Shown piece after piece: positions 27,985 through 37,710 of a stretch of 64,000 bases of DNA (positions within the stretch are counted from its first letter, which is position 1; every line of letters starts with the position of its first letter). The DNA is from Nocardioides panacis. GTDB taxonomy: Bacteria; Actinomycetota; Actinomycetes; Propionibacteriales; Nocardioidaceae. The DNA is taken from assembly GCF_019039255.1 (NCBI RefSeq), contig NZ_CP077062.1, positions 1,798,001-1,862,000 of the forward strand, written 5' to 3'. The notes beneath the pieces are model-generated. The model worked only from the letters and a program-made list of their open reading frames with translations. It had not been told where the DNA came from and did no database searches. A program made the position numbers and the translations under genes.

Positions 27985-28652
27985 CGTCGTTCCTCTCCGA
28001 ACCTGTAGGTGCGCGCGACCACGTCGGCAGCCAGCTCGCTCACCGAACGACCGTCACGGTAGGCGGTGGCCCGCAACCGGACCAGCGCCTCGTCGATCGT
28101 CACGCCGAGCTGCACCATCACCATGCCGGCCGCCTGGTGCACCGTCAGCGGGTACGACGAGTCCGACTGCTCGGGCGGGAGGTCGTCCCAGTCCAGCATG
28201 TGCCGGCCCAACGCGCTGACCGTGGACACCGAGCTGGCCAGCTGCTGCGGGCTCAGACCGCCGGGCTCTCCGCGGTAGAGGTCCATCACGCCCAGGGCGA
28301 CCGCCCCGACCCGCACGGGGAACGCGAACACCGCCCGCACGCCGACCCGACTGACCTCGTCGAGGAACATCGGCCACCGCGCGGCGACCCCTGCGGCCGG
28401 GTCGCGCAGGTCCGAGATGAGAACGGGTGCGCCGGACGCGGCCGCCTCCATGCACGGGCCCTCGCCGAGCGTGAACTGCAGCTCCTCGATGCGCGAGGCC
28501 ACCGGGTCCGTCGCGTGCAACGTCACCGGGATGCCCGACGCGGTCAGCACCGAGACCCCGCACCCGTCCACGGCCGAGTCGTCGACGCAGGTCCGGCAGA
28601 GTGTCTCCACCCGCCCGGGCGAGCGGGGGTCAGCCTGTGCGTGCGGCTCCAT
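27981..28652 (-). CDS. GAF-ANTAR transcription antitermination regulator
   Basis: A 223-residue paralogue of the downstream gene. The GAF domain (DDSAVDGCGVSVLTASG, LGEGPCMEAAASGAPVLISDL, FAFPVRVGAVALGVMDLYRG) has three to four cysteines, including CRTCVDDSAVDGCG near the start, which might bind metal or sense redox (inference). The C-terminal ANTAR domain reads YPLTVHQAAGMVMVQLGVTIDEALVRLRATAYRDGRSVSELA. It is translationally coupled to the second ANTAR gene and divergent from an anti-sigma-type ATPase, a grouping typical of actinobacterial stress signalling. Confidence 0.92.
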   Translation of the reverse strand: MEPHAQADPRSPGRVETLCRTCVDDSAVDGCGVSVLTASGIPVTLHATDPVASRIEELQFTLGEGPCMEAAASGAPVLISDLRDPAAGVAARWPMFLDEVSRVGVRAVFAFPVRVGAVALGVMDLYRGEPGGLSPQQLASSVSTVSALGRHMLDWDDLPPEQSDSSYPLTVHQAAGMVMVQLGVTIDEALVRLRATAYRDGRSVSELAADVVARTYRFGEERR

Positions 28653-28839
28653 GCATCACCCGCCACCTGTCGCACGCAGCCTGGCCTCCGGACGACGGCT
28701 CACGTGTGTGCATCACCCGGACTCTAGTCCTCATCACGCGGACAGCGCCGTAGAGCGGGCGAACGGTCCGGTAGCGTTGTCCGCGACGTCGCCGACTCGG
28801 CCCTGCGGCGCGTCACTACGGGGGAAGGGTGAGCACGAC

Positions 28840-29241
28840 GTGACGAGCGACCGGTCAGGCACCCGGACCTGGACTGCGGACGTCTCCCACATCGCCGAGG
28901 CCCGCCGGTTCGTCGCCGGGCACCTGGCCGCGAACGGTCGCGGGGACCTCGCACCGGACGCCCGGCTGATCGTCAGCGAGCTCGCCACGAACGCCCTGAT
29001 GCACGCCGGCACCCCCTTCACGGTCACCCTCGACGTCGGGGACGACGCGGTGCTGCTGCGGGTGACCGACGGGTCGGCGCAGCTGCCCGTCGTCGGCGAG
29101 CCCGGTCTCGACCAGTCCGGCGGCCGCGGGCTCGGCATCGTCGCGGCCCTGGCCGGCGCGTGGGGCGTCACCTCGGAGCCGGGCGGCGGCAAGTCCGTCT
29201 GGGCGTCGATCCCCACAGGCGGAGCCGGCGGACCGGCCTGA
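28840..29241 (+). CDS. anti-sigma-type ATP-binding protein (HATPase_c_2)
   Basis: A 133-residue stand-alone GHKL ATPase domain of the RsbW/SpoIIAB type. N box VSELATNALMHAGTPF, G1 RVTDGSAQLPV with the Asp, and G2 SGGRGLGIVAALAGAWGV are in place. Such proteins phosphorylate anti-anti-sigma factors or bind sigma factors. GTG at 28840 starts VTSDRSGTRTW. It is transcribed away from the GAF-ANTAR pair; the 187-bp gap between them should hold both promoters. Confidence 0.88.
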   Translation: MTSDRSGTRTWTADVSHIAEARRFVAGHLAANGRGDLAPDARLIVSELATNALMHAGTPFTVTLDVGDDAVLLRVTDGSAQLPVVGEPGLDQSGGRGLGIVAALAGAWGVTSEPGGGKSVWASIPTGGAGGPA

Positions 29242-29253
29242 GCGTGCCCGGCG

Positions 29254-29949
29254 TCAGCTGCAGCCGGAGAACAGCGAGCCGTCGAACAGCTCGGGCATCT
29301 CCTTGCGCAGCAGGGGATCCGCGACGTCCTTCGCGATGACCGCGGTCCGGGGGTGCACCGGCCGCCCGTCGACGAGGTCGTACGACGTCCGGCTCAGGTC
29401 CCACGCCAGGACGACGCCCGGGGGCTCGGACGCGGTGCCGGTGACGACGGCCACGCCGCCGTCCTTCGTGCAGGTCGCGGTCATCGGGGCGGCGCCTCCG
29501 TCGGTCGCCACGAACGGCACGACCGGCTGCCCGCCGACGGTCACCTCGGTCAGCCCGTCCGGGCCGCCGGCGCCGAACAGGTGCGGCTGGGAGCCGCCGC
29601 GCGGGTGCGGCTTCGCGGAGAGCAGCACGAGGTCCGGGGCGCCGGCACCACGCAGGTGCACCACCGTCGCGCCCTTCGTCACCAGGTCCAGCCCGGCGAC
29701 GTCGTGGCTCGCCCCGCCCGGTGCCAGGAGCCGGTGCGCGCACGGATCGGACCCCTGGCCGGTGAGCCGGACCGTCTCGAGCGACCCGTTCCCGTCCAGG
29801 TCGGCGCGGGCGACCGCCGTACCCTTCCCGGCGCAGGCGTCCGTCGCGGGGGCGCCCGTCGTGCCGCCCTGCTGGCCGCAGCCGGAGACGGCCGCGAGCG
29901 CGGCGAGGGCGAGGAGTGTTCCGAGGGCTCTCATACGGGTGCGACGCAC
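29254..29949 (-). CDS. hypothetical lipoprotein with a VCBS/FG-GAP-like segment
   Basis: A 231-residue protein with a lipoprotein signal (MRALGTLLALAALAAVSGC, lipobox VSGC) preceded by MRRTR. The early mature sequence AVARADLDGNGSLETVRLTG matches the Asp-rich calcium loop of FG-GAP/VCBS repeats, as a single copy. The cysteines at 26, 38, 63 and near the end may pair. No enzyme motif seen. Either ATG (29949 or 29934) is possible. It converges with the ATPase gene 12 bp away. Confidence 0.7.
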   Translation of the reverse strand: MRRTRMRALGTLLALAALAAVSGCGQQGGTTGAPATDACAGKGTAVARADLDGNGSLETVRLTGQGSDPCAHRLLAPGGASHDVAGLDLVTKGATVVHLRGAGAPDLVLLSAKPHPRGGSQPHLFGAGGPDGLTEVTVGGQPVVPFVATDGGAAPMTATCTKDGGVAVVTGTASEPPGVVLAWDLSRTSYDLVDGRPVHPRTAVIAKDVADPLLRKEMPELFDGSLFSGCS

Positions 29950-29952
29950 CGG

Positions 29953-30531
29953 CTACGCCCCGGGTTCCGTGCGGGCCAGCAGGCCTGCACGCACGACGGG
30001 CCACTCGGCGCGCAGGACCGAGAAGTACGCCGTGTCCGCGACCGTCCCGTCGTGCCGGCGGCGGTGCCCGCGCAGCACGCCCTCGGGCTGCGCCCCCAGC
30101 CGCCGGATCGCGCCGGCCGACCGGGTGTTGTCGGCGTCGCAGCGCAGCGCCACCCGCTCGCAGGACCAGGTGTCGAACGCGTGCCCGAGCATCAGCAGCT
30201 TGGCGTGCGGGTTGGTGTCGCCGCCCCAGAAGTCCCGGCCGTAGTAGGTGTGCCCGATCTCGACCCGCGGCACGGAGGGCACGTGCTCGTAGAACGACGT
30301 GATCCCCCGCAGCCCGCCGTCGCTGCTGGACGTCACCGCGAACCCCAGCGTGGTCGTGTCGTCGAGGAGCGCCTCGATGCTCTGCTGGGCGGTGTCGGGG
30401 GTCAGCGGCAGCGGCGAGGTGTGCCAGGCGTACGCCGCGGCGTCCCCGAGCCCGGCCAGGGCGGCGGCGTGCGCGGTCGCCAGCGGCACCAGCGTGACCA
30501 CCGGTCCGGTGAGGTGCAGGTCGTGTTCCAC
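29953..30531 (-). CDS. GNAT N-acetyltransferase, RimJ/RimL type
   Basis: A 192-residue acetyltransferase. It starts MEHDLHLTGPVVTLVPL and has EIGHTYYGRDFWGGDTNPHAKLLMLGHAFDTW and ERVALRCDADNTRSAGAIRRLGAQPEGVLRGHR, the acetyl-CoA and substrate segments of the ribosomal-protein acetyltransferase-like group. The target is unknown. It sits 3 bp upstream of the lipoprotein start and 10 bp downstream of the mannosyltransferase end, all in one direction. Confidence 0.88.
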   Translation of the reverse strand: MEHDLHLTGPVVTLVPLATAHAAALAGLGDAAAYAWHTSPLPLTPDTAQQSIEALLDDTTTLGFAVTSSSDGGLRGITSFYEHVPSVPRVEIGHTYYGRDFWGGDTNPHAKLLMLGHAFDTWSCERVALRCDADNTRSAGAIRRLGAQPEGVLRGHRRRHDGTVADTAYFSVLRAEWPVVRAGLLARTEPGA

Positions 30532-30541
30532 GTCGTCGACC

Positions 30542-31636
30542 CTAGGGGGGACCCGGGCCCAGCAGCCAGGTCGCGCCGTACGCCGCCGAGCCGGCCGCCA
30601 GCACGCCGAGGACCGCCGCCGCCGTGCGGGGGCCGGCCCAGGACAGCCGCAGCGCCACCGGCATCAGCAGCGGGAACGCCGGCAGCAGGTAGCGCGGCTT
30701 CGAGCCGAAGTAGCCCGACGTGGTCAGCGCCAGCGCCAGCAGCACCCCGGCGAACACGAGCAGCGGCGCCGGCTGGCCGTCGCGGACTGACAGGACGAGC
30801 AGCCCCAGGAGCACGGCGACGCCGAGCACCAGCAGCACGCCCAGCGGCCACTGCGGCCCGGTGAGCAGCTCCCCGGCCCAGGCCGCGAAGGCCCGGCCGC
30901 CGTCGAACCCGTTGCCCCAGCCACGGGCGACCCGGAAGTACCCGTCCGGCTCGCCGACCCGCAGCCCGACCCAGCCCACGTACCCCAGCAGCCCGGCAGG
31001 AGCGAGCAGCGCCCCGAGCGGCGGACGGGCGCCGCGTTCCCGCAGCACCTGCGCCACCGCCGCCACGACCACCGCGGCCACCACCGCGGTACCCACCGGG
31101 CGGGTCAGGCCGGCGAGGGCGGCCAGCAGTCCCGCCAGCAGCCAGCGGCGTCGCAGGCACGCGTGCAGCGCCCACGCCGCGAGCGCGGTGAACAGCGCCT
31201 CGCTGTAGGCCATCGACGTGACGACCCCGACCGGCAGCGCCGCCCAGAGCACGGCGAGCACGACACCCGCGCGGACGCCGTGCACCCGGGCGCCGACGGC
31301 GTAGATCCCCCGGCTGCGACGACGGTCGCCAGCCCGCTCACGACGAGTCCCACATCGACGTACGCCAGGCCGGTCAGGGTGCGGCCGGCGCGCTCCAGCA
31401 GGGGGTAGAGCGGGAAGAACGCGTAGTCGGACAGCTGCCGTCCGTCCGGGTGCAGCACCGTGTGGCCGTAGCCCGAGCGGGCGATGCCGGCGTACCACTG
31501 GGAGTCCCACCGCACGAGCCGCGCGTGCGCGCTGCGACCGTCGTGCGCCGCCGCGAGGGCGAGCACGATCAGGCCGAGCAGCCGGACGGCGACCACCAGC
31601 AGCACCGCGGTGACGGCCCCCCCGGCTAGGACGCAT
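30542..31636 (-). CDS. PIG-V-like polyprenyl-linked mannosyltransferase (two probable indels)
   Basis: An integral membrane glycosyltransferase of the GT-C type, about 364 residues. It shows the early luminal acidic motif in RLVRWDSQWYAGIARSGYG, FFPLYPLLERAG, then about eight helices and GSKPRYLLPAFPLLMPVAL near the end, as in actinobacterial PIG-V-like mannosyltransferases. The frame breaks at the C5 run 31307-31311 (one C short); restoring it joins VVAAGG to IYAVGARVHGV. The start is uncertain. GTG at 31605 is in frame, but ATG at 31636, overlapping the PAP2 stop, fits better if the C7 run at 31617-31623 has one C too many (MRPSRGAVTAVLLVV). Confidence 0.8.
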   Translation of the reverse strand: MRPSRGGRHRGAAGGRRPAARPDRARPRGGARRSQRARAARAVGLPVVRRHRPLGLRPHGAAPGRTAAVRLRVLPALPPAGARRPHPDRPGVRRCGTRRERAGDRRRSRGIYAVGARVHGVRAGVVLAVLWAALPVGVVTSMAYSEALFTALAAWALHACLRRRWLLAGLLAALAGLTRPVGTAVVAAVVVAAVAQVLRERGARPPLGALLAPAGLLGYVGWVGLRVGEPDGYFRVARGWGNGFDGGRAFAAWAGELLTGPQWPLGVLLVLGVAVLLGLLVLSVRDGQPAPLLVFAGVLLALALTTSGYFGSKPRYLLPAFPLLMPVALRLSWAGPRTAAAVLGVLAAGSAAYGATWLLGPGPP

Positions 31637-32435
31637 CGCGGCGCGGGACCACCGGCGGGACGACGGGCGGGACCACGGGCGGGACCACGGGCGGGACCAC
31701 GGGCGGCTCGGCCGGCGCCCGGTGCAGCCGCCGGCGCGCCGCGCGGAGCAGCTGGCGGGGGCCACCGCTGAGCACCGTGTCGGGCACCGCGGTGTCGATC
31801 GCCGCCGTCAGCTGGAGCACCACCCCGCCGATGATCAGCCCGGCGATCAGGTCCGCGAACCAGTGCCAGTTGAGGGTGAGCGACGTCACCACCATGGTCG
31901 CCGAGAGCAGCACCACGACCGACCACATCACCCGACGGGTGGTCACGCTCACCGCCCGGTAGCTGCCGAGGAGGTACACCACCAGGCCGTAGACGAGCAC
32001 GATGTTGGAGGTGTGCCCCGAGGGGTAGGCCATCCCGCCGACGAAGAACGCCGGGTCGGCCGCACCGGGCTGCCCCCGGCCGAGCAGCACCTTGAGGACC
32101 AGCACCAGCAGGTTCAGCGAGAACACCGACGCGGCGACGACCCACACCGGGCGCCAGGTCTCCCGGTAGCGGCAGGCCACGAACGTCGCGACGGCCAGGA
32201 CCGGCAGGCACACCGCCCGCTGCCCGATCCGGTCCAGCACGTGCAGGAACGGCACCCAGCCGTGCGGCGGCGGAGCCAGGTTGAAGTAGGCGTCCAGCGA
32301 GATCAGGGGACCCATCGCCAGCAGCGTGAAGCCGACGAAGACCAGGAAGAGGAAGCCGGCCAGCGCGAGCCCGGAGGAGACCTCGCTGGTCCAGTCGTCG
32401 TGGGCCGTCGCCTCGGAGCGACGTCTCCAGCCCAT
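31626..32435 (-). CDS. PAP2 family phosphatase with a Pro/Val repeat tail
   Basis: A 269-residue membrane phosphatase of the PAP2 superfamily. Six hydrophobic helices; the catalytic motifs are KVLLGRGQP (motif 1, Lys and Arg), PSGHTSN (motif 2, His) and LNWHWFADLIAG (motif 3, His and Asp). The substrate is probably a lipid or polyprenyl phosphate/diphosphate. The ATG at 32435 starts MGWRRRSEATAHDD. The tail (after RAPAEPPVV) is five near-identical Pro-Pro-Val-Val units. Close coupling to the mannosyltransferase points to lipid-linked glycan assembly (inference). Confidence 0.88.
   Translation of the reverse strand: MGWRRRSEATAHDDWTSEVSSGLALAGFLFLVFVGFTLLAMGPLISLDAYFNLAPPPHGWVPFLHVLDRIGQRAVCLPVLAVATFVACRYRETWRPVWVVAASVFSLNLLVLVLKVLLGRGQPGAADPAFFVGGMAYPSGHTSNIVLVYGLVVYLLGSYRAVSVTTRRVMWSVVVLLSATMVVTSLTLNWHWFADLIAGLIIGGVVLQLTAAIDTAVPDTVLSGGPRQLLRAARRRLHRAPAEPPVVPPVVPPVVPPVVPPVVPRRDAS
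31645..31704. repeat. five tandem 12-bp repeats in the PAP2 gene
   Basis: GGGACCACGGGC and two close variants repeat five times without gaps, encoding a Val-Pro-Pro-Val type tail on the minus strand. Repeat number is likely to vary between strains because the period is a multiple of three and keeps the frame. Confidence 0.85.
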
Positions 32436-32521
32436 CCCGGTCGCCTCCCCGTGCCTGCGCAAGCCACTGACCGCGGGCCGGTCGGCCGGTCGCGGTTTCC
32501 TGCAAATATAGGCTGTTGACC

Positions 32522-33391
32522 ATGAGCTTGAAGCGTCGCCCGGGGCCCAGCACACGCGTCCGTGTGCACGAGGTCACCACTGGCCCGGACGGGGCGGTCC
32601 GTCGGCACGAGGACCGCCTCGCGACCGAGGAACCGCTGGAGATCCGGCTGGCCTGGCCGGGCCGGGCGGCCGAGCGGGTCGCGGTGACCATGCGCACCCC
32701 GGGCCACGACTTCGAGCTGGCCACCGGCTTTCTGTACGCCGAGGGCGTGCTCGCCTCCTCCGAGGACCTCCGGACCGTCGCCTACTGCACCGACGAGGCC
32801 CTCGCCCCCGAGCAGGAGTTCAACGTCGTCACCGTCGAGCTCGGCCGGTTGCCCCGCAAGGCGCCCGCCGAGCGGTTCGCCGGGCTGTCCGCCGCCTCGT
32901 CGGCCTGCGGGGTCTGCGGCACCGAGAGCATCGACGACGTCCTCGCGATGTGCGACGTGCGGTCGTCCTCGCGCTGGGACGGCCTGGCGGTGCCGTCCGA
33001 GGTGCTCCTCGCCCTGCCGGGCCGGCTCCGCGACGCCCAGCGGGTCTTCGACTCCACCGGTGGCCTGCACGCCGCGGGGCTCTTCGACGAGGCCGGCGCT
33101 CCCCTGCTGGTCCGCGAGGACATCGGCCGGCACAACGCGGTGGACAAGGTGGTCGGCGCCCGGGTGCTCGCCGGCCTCTCCCCCGCGGTCCCGATGCTCT
33201 GCGTGAGCGGCCGGATCGGCTTCGAGATCGTCCAGAAGGCCGTCGTCGCGGACATCGGCGTGCTGGCCGCGGTGGGCGCGCCCTCCAGCCTCGCGGTGGA
33301 CCTGGCGACCCGCGCCGGGCTGTGCACCGCCGGGTTCGTGCGCGGCGAGCGGTACGTCGTCTACTCGGCGGCCGACCGGCTGGGCGTGTGA
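32522..33391 (+). CDS. fdhD: FdhD sulfurtransferase for formate dehydrogenase
   Basis: Transfers sulfur from a cysteine desulfurase to the Mo-bis-MGD cofactor of formate dehydrogenase (known). The 289-residue protein has the FdhD pattern: EEPLEIRLAW, RTPGHDFELATGFLYAEGVL, SSACGVCGTESIDD with the CxxC pair, FDSTGGLHAAGLFD, REDIGRHNAVDKVVG and SGRIGFEIVQKAV. The ATG at 32522 directly follows a TATAGG-like hexamer at 32507-32512, so the mRNA may have a very short leader. No formate dehydrogenase gene is in the window. Confidence 0.95.
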   Translation: MSLKRRPGPSTRVRVHEVTTGPDGAVRRHEDRLATEEPLEIRLAWPGRAAERVAVTMRTPGHDFELATGFLYAEGVLASSEDLRTVAYCTDEALAPEQEFNVVTVELGRLPRKAPAERFAGLSAASSACGVCGTESIDDVLAMCDVRSSSRWDGLAVPSEVLLALPGRLRDAQRVFDSTGGLHAAGLFDEAGAPLLVREDIGRHNAVDKVVGARVLAGLSPAVPMLCVSGRIGFEIVQKAVVADIGVLAAVGAPSSLAVDLATRAGLCTAGFVRGERYVVYSAADRLGV

Positions 33392-33429
33392 GGGACGGTT
33401 CTGTCGGCGGGGCCGACTAGCGTCGAACC

Positions 33430-34626
33430 ATGCGAATCCTGCACACCTCGGACTGGCACCTGGGACGGTCGTTCCACAGTGTCGGGATGCTCGGTGCCCA
33501 GGCGACGTACGTCGACCACCTGCTCGCGGTCGTCGAGTCCGAGGGCGTCGACCTCGTGGTGCTCTCGGGCGACGTCTACGACCGGGCCCTGCCGCCCGTC
33601 GACGCGGTCGAGCTCGCCGACGACACCTTCGCCCGGCTGGCGTCCTCGCGGGCCCAGGTGGTGGTCTCCAGCGGCAACCACGACTCACCGGCCCGGCTGG
33701 GCTTCAACGCGCGGCTCGCCGACGCCGCAGGCGTGCACCTGCGGACCCGCTGGCAGGACGTCGGGACACCGGTGCTCCTCGAGGACGAGCACGGCCCGGT
33801 CGCCGTCTACGGCATCCCCTACCTCGAGCCCGACGCGGTCCGCACCGCCTGGGAGCTGCCCACCCGCAGCCACGAGGCCGCGCTGACGGCGGCGATGGCC
33901 CGCGTCGACGCCGACCTGGCCTCCCGGCCGGGCGCCCGCTCGGTGGTGCTCGCGCACGCCTTCGTGGCCGGCAGCGCCGAGGCGGCCCCGCGGATGGCGT
34001 CCGACAGCGAGCGCGACATCTCGGTCGGCGGCATCCAGATCGCCCCGACGAGCCTGTTCGCCGGGGTGGACTACGCCGCCCTGGGGCACCTGCACGGCCG
34101 GCAGACCCTGACCGAGTCGATCCGCTACAGCGGCTCCCCGCTGGCCTACTCCTTCTCCGAGGCGGCCCAGACCAAGGGCTCCTGGCTGGTCGACCTCGGC
34201 GCCGAGGGCGTCCGGGCCGCCGAGTTCGTCGAGGCGCCGGTGCCGCGGCGGCTGCGCACCCTCCGCGGCCGGATCGACGACCTGCTCGCGGACCCCCGGC
34301 ACGCGGACGCGGAGGACGCCTGGCTCCAGGTCACGCTCACCGACGCCCGCCGCCCGCTGCACGCCATGGACCGGCTCGCCGCCCGGTTCCCGCACACGCT
34401 GATGATCGGCTTCGAGCCGGAGGGCGCCGTCCGCGCCCGGGGCCCGGTCATGCCGCGCGTGGACGGCCGCAGCGACATCGACGTCGCGCTCGGCTTCGTC
34501 GCGGAGGTCCGCGCCCTCGAGGCCACCACCGAGGAGGAGCTGCTGCTCCAGCTCGCCTGCGACTCGTGCCGCATCGACGACGACCGGGACGCCGACTTCC
34601 GGCTGGGCCACCAGGACGTGGGCTGA
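33430..34626 (+). CDS. sbcD: exonuclease subunit SbcD
   Basis: The Mre11-type nuclease subunit of SbcCD, which cuts DNA hairpins and double-strand ends. The 398-residue protein carries the metallophosphoesterase motifs: HTSDWHLGR (Asp8, His10), LSGDVYD (Asp), SSGNHDSPAR (Asn-His), VVLAHAFV (His) and ALGHLHGRQ (His-x-His). Length and domain order are normal. The stop TGA overlaps the sbcC ATG (34624-34628), as expected for two subunits made in fixed ratio. Confidence 0.96.
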   Translation: MRILHTSDWHLGRSFHSVGMLGAQATYVDHLLAVVESEGVDLVVLSGDVYDRALPPVDAVELADDTFARLASSRAQVVVSSGNHDSPARLGFNARLADAAGVHLRTRWQDVGTPVLLEDEHGPVAVYGIPYLEPDAVRTAWELPTRSHEAALTAAMARVDADLASRPGARSVVLAHAFVAGSAEAAPRMASDSERDISVGGIQIAPTSLFAGVDYAALGHLHGRQTLTESIRYSGSPLAYSFSEAAQTKGSWLVDLGAEGVRAAEFVEAPVPRRLRTLRGRIDDLLADPRHADAEDAWLQVTLTDARRPLHAMDRLAARFPHTLMIGFEPEGAVRARGPVMPRVDGRSDIDVALGFVAEVRALEATTEEELLLQLACDSCRIDDDRDADFRLGHQDVG

Positions 34627-37600
34627 TGCGGCTGCACCGGCTGACCGTCACCGCGTTCGGCCCGTTCGCCGGCACCGAGACCGTCGACTTCGACGACCTC
34701 AACGACGCCGGGCTGTTCCTGCTGACCGGACCGACCGGCGCCGGCAAGAGCAGCCTGCTCGACGCGGTCTGCTTCGCGCTCTACGGGCAGGTGCCCGGCG
34801 TGCGCGGCGTGAAGGCGCTCAAGTCGCAGCACGCCCCGGTCGACGTACCCCCCGGAGGTGGTGCTCGACTTCAGCGTGCGCGACCGCCGGTTCGTCGTAC
34901 GCCGCACGCCGGAGTGGTCGCGACCCAAGAAGCGCGGCGACGGCCTGCTGGCCGAGAAGGCGTCCGCGTCGATCACCGAGACCACCGGCGGCGGCGACCA
35001 CTTCCTGTCCGCCCGGGCCGCCGAGGTCGGGCTGATGGTCTCCGAGCTGATGGGCATGAACGCCTCCCAGTTCGTCCAGGTGGCGCTGCTGCCGCAGGGC
35101 GAGTTCCAGACGTTCCTGCGCGCGTCCTCCCAGGAGCGGCACGCCGTCCTGCAGCACCTGTTCCGCACCGACCGGTTCGCACGCATCGAGGACTGGGTGC
35201 ACGACCACAGCCGGGAGCTCAAGGGCCGCTCCGGCCGTGACCAGGCCGACGTCCAACGCCTGCTCGACGGCGTGGCCGACCGGGCCGGCGTGCCGACCCC
35301 CGACGACCTGGCCGGTGACGACCTCGCCCCGGCGGCCTCGGACGGCCGCGTGCTGGGCTGGGCACTCGACCGGCTCGCCGACGCCCGCGCGGTGCTCGCG
35401 ACCGCGACGCTCGCCCGCACGGCGACCGGCACCGCCGTCACGGAGGCCGTCGCCCGGCACGCCGCGGCCCTGCAGGCACGCGAGCTGGCAGCCCGGGTCG
35501 CCGCTGCGCGCGACGAACTGGCGGCGCTCGACGCGTCCGAGGACGAGGCGGTCGCCGTGCGTGCCACCCTGGACGCCGCCGAGCGGGCCGCGACCTGCCG
35601 TCCCCTGCTGGCGTTGCTCGACCAGGCCGAGTCGGCAGCCACCCGCGCCGAGCGGGACCGCGGACGCGCGCTGCTCTCGTTGTCGCAGGTGCTCGCCTCG
35701 CCGGGCTGCCCGGTCGACGCCGACGAGACGAGGCTCGGCACGGCCGACGAGCTGGTCGGCCTGGTCCGGGACACCCGGGCCCGGGCCACCCGGCTGGAGA
35801 CCCTGCTCCCCCGCGAGGCGGCCGGCGCCCTCGCCCGGCGTGACCTGGTGGCCGCCCGCACGCGGCTACGCGAGGCCGGGACCGAGCTCGCCGAGACGTC
35901 CGCGCGCGCCGGGGAGCTCCCCGCCGAGCTGGTCGAGCTCCTGCAGCGCCTCCAGGACGCGACCGCCCGGGCTGCGCGCCACGAGGCGCTGACACTGTCG
36001 CTCGAGACCGCCCGCCGGCGCCGCACGGCTGCGCGCGGACTGCTCGCCGCCGACGCCGAGGTGCTGACGCTGGCGGACGCGCACCGCGAGGCCCGCGACC
36101 AGGCCCTGACCGCCCGCGAGCACCGCCAGGTGCTGCTGGCCCGGCGGCTGGCCGGCATGGCGGCCGAGCTGGCCGGCGCCCTCACGGACGGCGAGGCGTG
36201 CCAGGTGTGCGGCAGCCCGGAGCACCCCGCCCCGGCCCTGCCCTCCCACGACGCGGTCACCGAGTCCGACCAGCACGCTGCCGACGCCGAGGTGGCCCGG
36301 CTGTCCGCGCGCGTCGACCTCGCGGCCCGGGCGCTCGCCGACGCCGAGCACCGCCGGGCGCAGTGCGTGACGGCCGCCGAGGGCCGCACGCCCGAGGACG
36401 CCGCGGACGAGCTCGCCCGGGTCTCCGCCGAGCTCGCGGACGCCGAGCAGGCCCGCGAGGACCAGCGCCGGCTCGCCGCCGCCGTCGACCGCACCCGGGC
36501 CGAGCAGGCCTCGGTCGCCTCGCGGCAGGCCGCGGCGTCCGCAGCGATCGCGGGGCTGCAGCAGACCGTCGCCGGCCTGGAGGAGACCGTGCACGAGGTC
36601 GACGCCGAGCTGGCCGACGTGCCGAGCGGTTCGCTGCGCGACGCGGTCGAGGACCTGACCCGGCTGGCCGACCAGGTGGAGGCCGTGCGACGCGTCGTGG
36701 ACGAGGCCGACCGGACGCTCGAGCGGGCGGCGGACCTCCGCAGCCAGACGGCCGACGCCGCCGCCGAGCACGCCTTCGACTCCGTGGCGGCGGTGCGCGC
36801 CTCCGTGCTCGACGCCGCCGACCAGCAGCGGTTGCGGACCCTGCTCGAGGAGCGCGAGCGGGTCGCCCACCGGGCCCGGGAGATCCTCGGTGACCAGCAC
36901 GTCGCCGACCTCGCCGGGGCGGCGCCGGCCCCGGACGTCGACCTGGCCGTCCTGGAGGCCGACCTCGCCGAGACCCGCGCCGCCGAGGTCGCGGCGTCGC
37001 GAGCGGTGCACCTCGCCGAGGCGTGCGTGGACGCCGTCACCGCCTTGGTCGCCCGGCTCGAGGCGGCGATCACCGCGTGGGCCCCGCTGCGCGACGAGTC
37101 GCTCCGGGCCGAGGCGATGTCCCAGCTGGTGCGCGGCCTCGGCCAGGACAACCAGCTGCAGATGCGGCTCTCCGCCTACGTCCTCGCGACCCGGCTCGAC
37201 CAGGTCGTCGCCGCAGCCAACGAGCGGCTCGGGCACATGCGCGACCAGCGCTACCTCCTCCAGCGCACCGACCGGGCCGCCCGCAAGGGCTCCCAGGCGG
37301 GTCTCGGCCTGGAGGTCGTCGACCAGTGGACCGGGGACGCCCGGGCCCCGAGCACGCTGTCCGGTGGCGAGACGTTCGTGGTCTCGTTGTCGCTGGCGCT
37401 CGGACTGGCCGACGTGGTCACCCAGGAGGCAGGCGGCACCGAGATCGAGACGCTGTTCGTCGACGAGGGGTTCGGCACCCTCGACGCCGACACCCTCGAC
37501 GACGTCATGGACCGCCTCGACGGGCTCCGCGCCGGCGGCCGCACCGTCGGGGTGGTCAGCCACGTCAGCGAGCTGCGCAACCGGATCCCCACCCAGGTGC

Positions 37601-37656
37601 ACGTGCGCAAGGGCCGGTCCGGCTCGTCGATCGACGTGACGACCCTCGTCGGCTGA
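34626..37656 (+). CDS. sbcC: exonuclease subunit SbcC (frameshift at C6 run)
   Basis: The Rad50-type ATPase partner of SbcD, about 1010 residues. The Walker A is in TGPTGAGKSSLLDAVCFALYG near residue 35. Long Ala/Glu/Arg-rich coiled coils fill the middle, broken by the zinc hook CQVCGSPEHP near 36200 nt. The C-terminal half has TLSGGETFVVSLSLALGLAD (signature) and LFVDEGFGTLD (Walker B). The frame breaks at the C6 run 34848-34853; removing one C joins APVDVPP to EVVLDFSVRDRRF. The gene is otherwise complete. A start at 34858 would lose the Walker A and is unlikely. Confidence 0.93.
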
Positions 37657-37710
37657 CCGCCACGGGCGGCCGTCGGCCGGGGCGCGGGGCGCGGGCGGCA
37701 TGATGGGCGG

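Noticed and set aside
31645..31704. Tandem repeats as a mobile element or origin iterons.
   Set aside because: They are in frame inside the PAP2 gene and encode a regular Pro/Val tail.
34146..37151. A 1001-residue open frame on the minus strand.
   Set aside because: It lies entirely opposite sbcD/sbcC, has a Ser/Arg/Ala composition typical of antisense frames in GC-rich DNA, and no domain.
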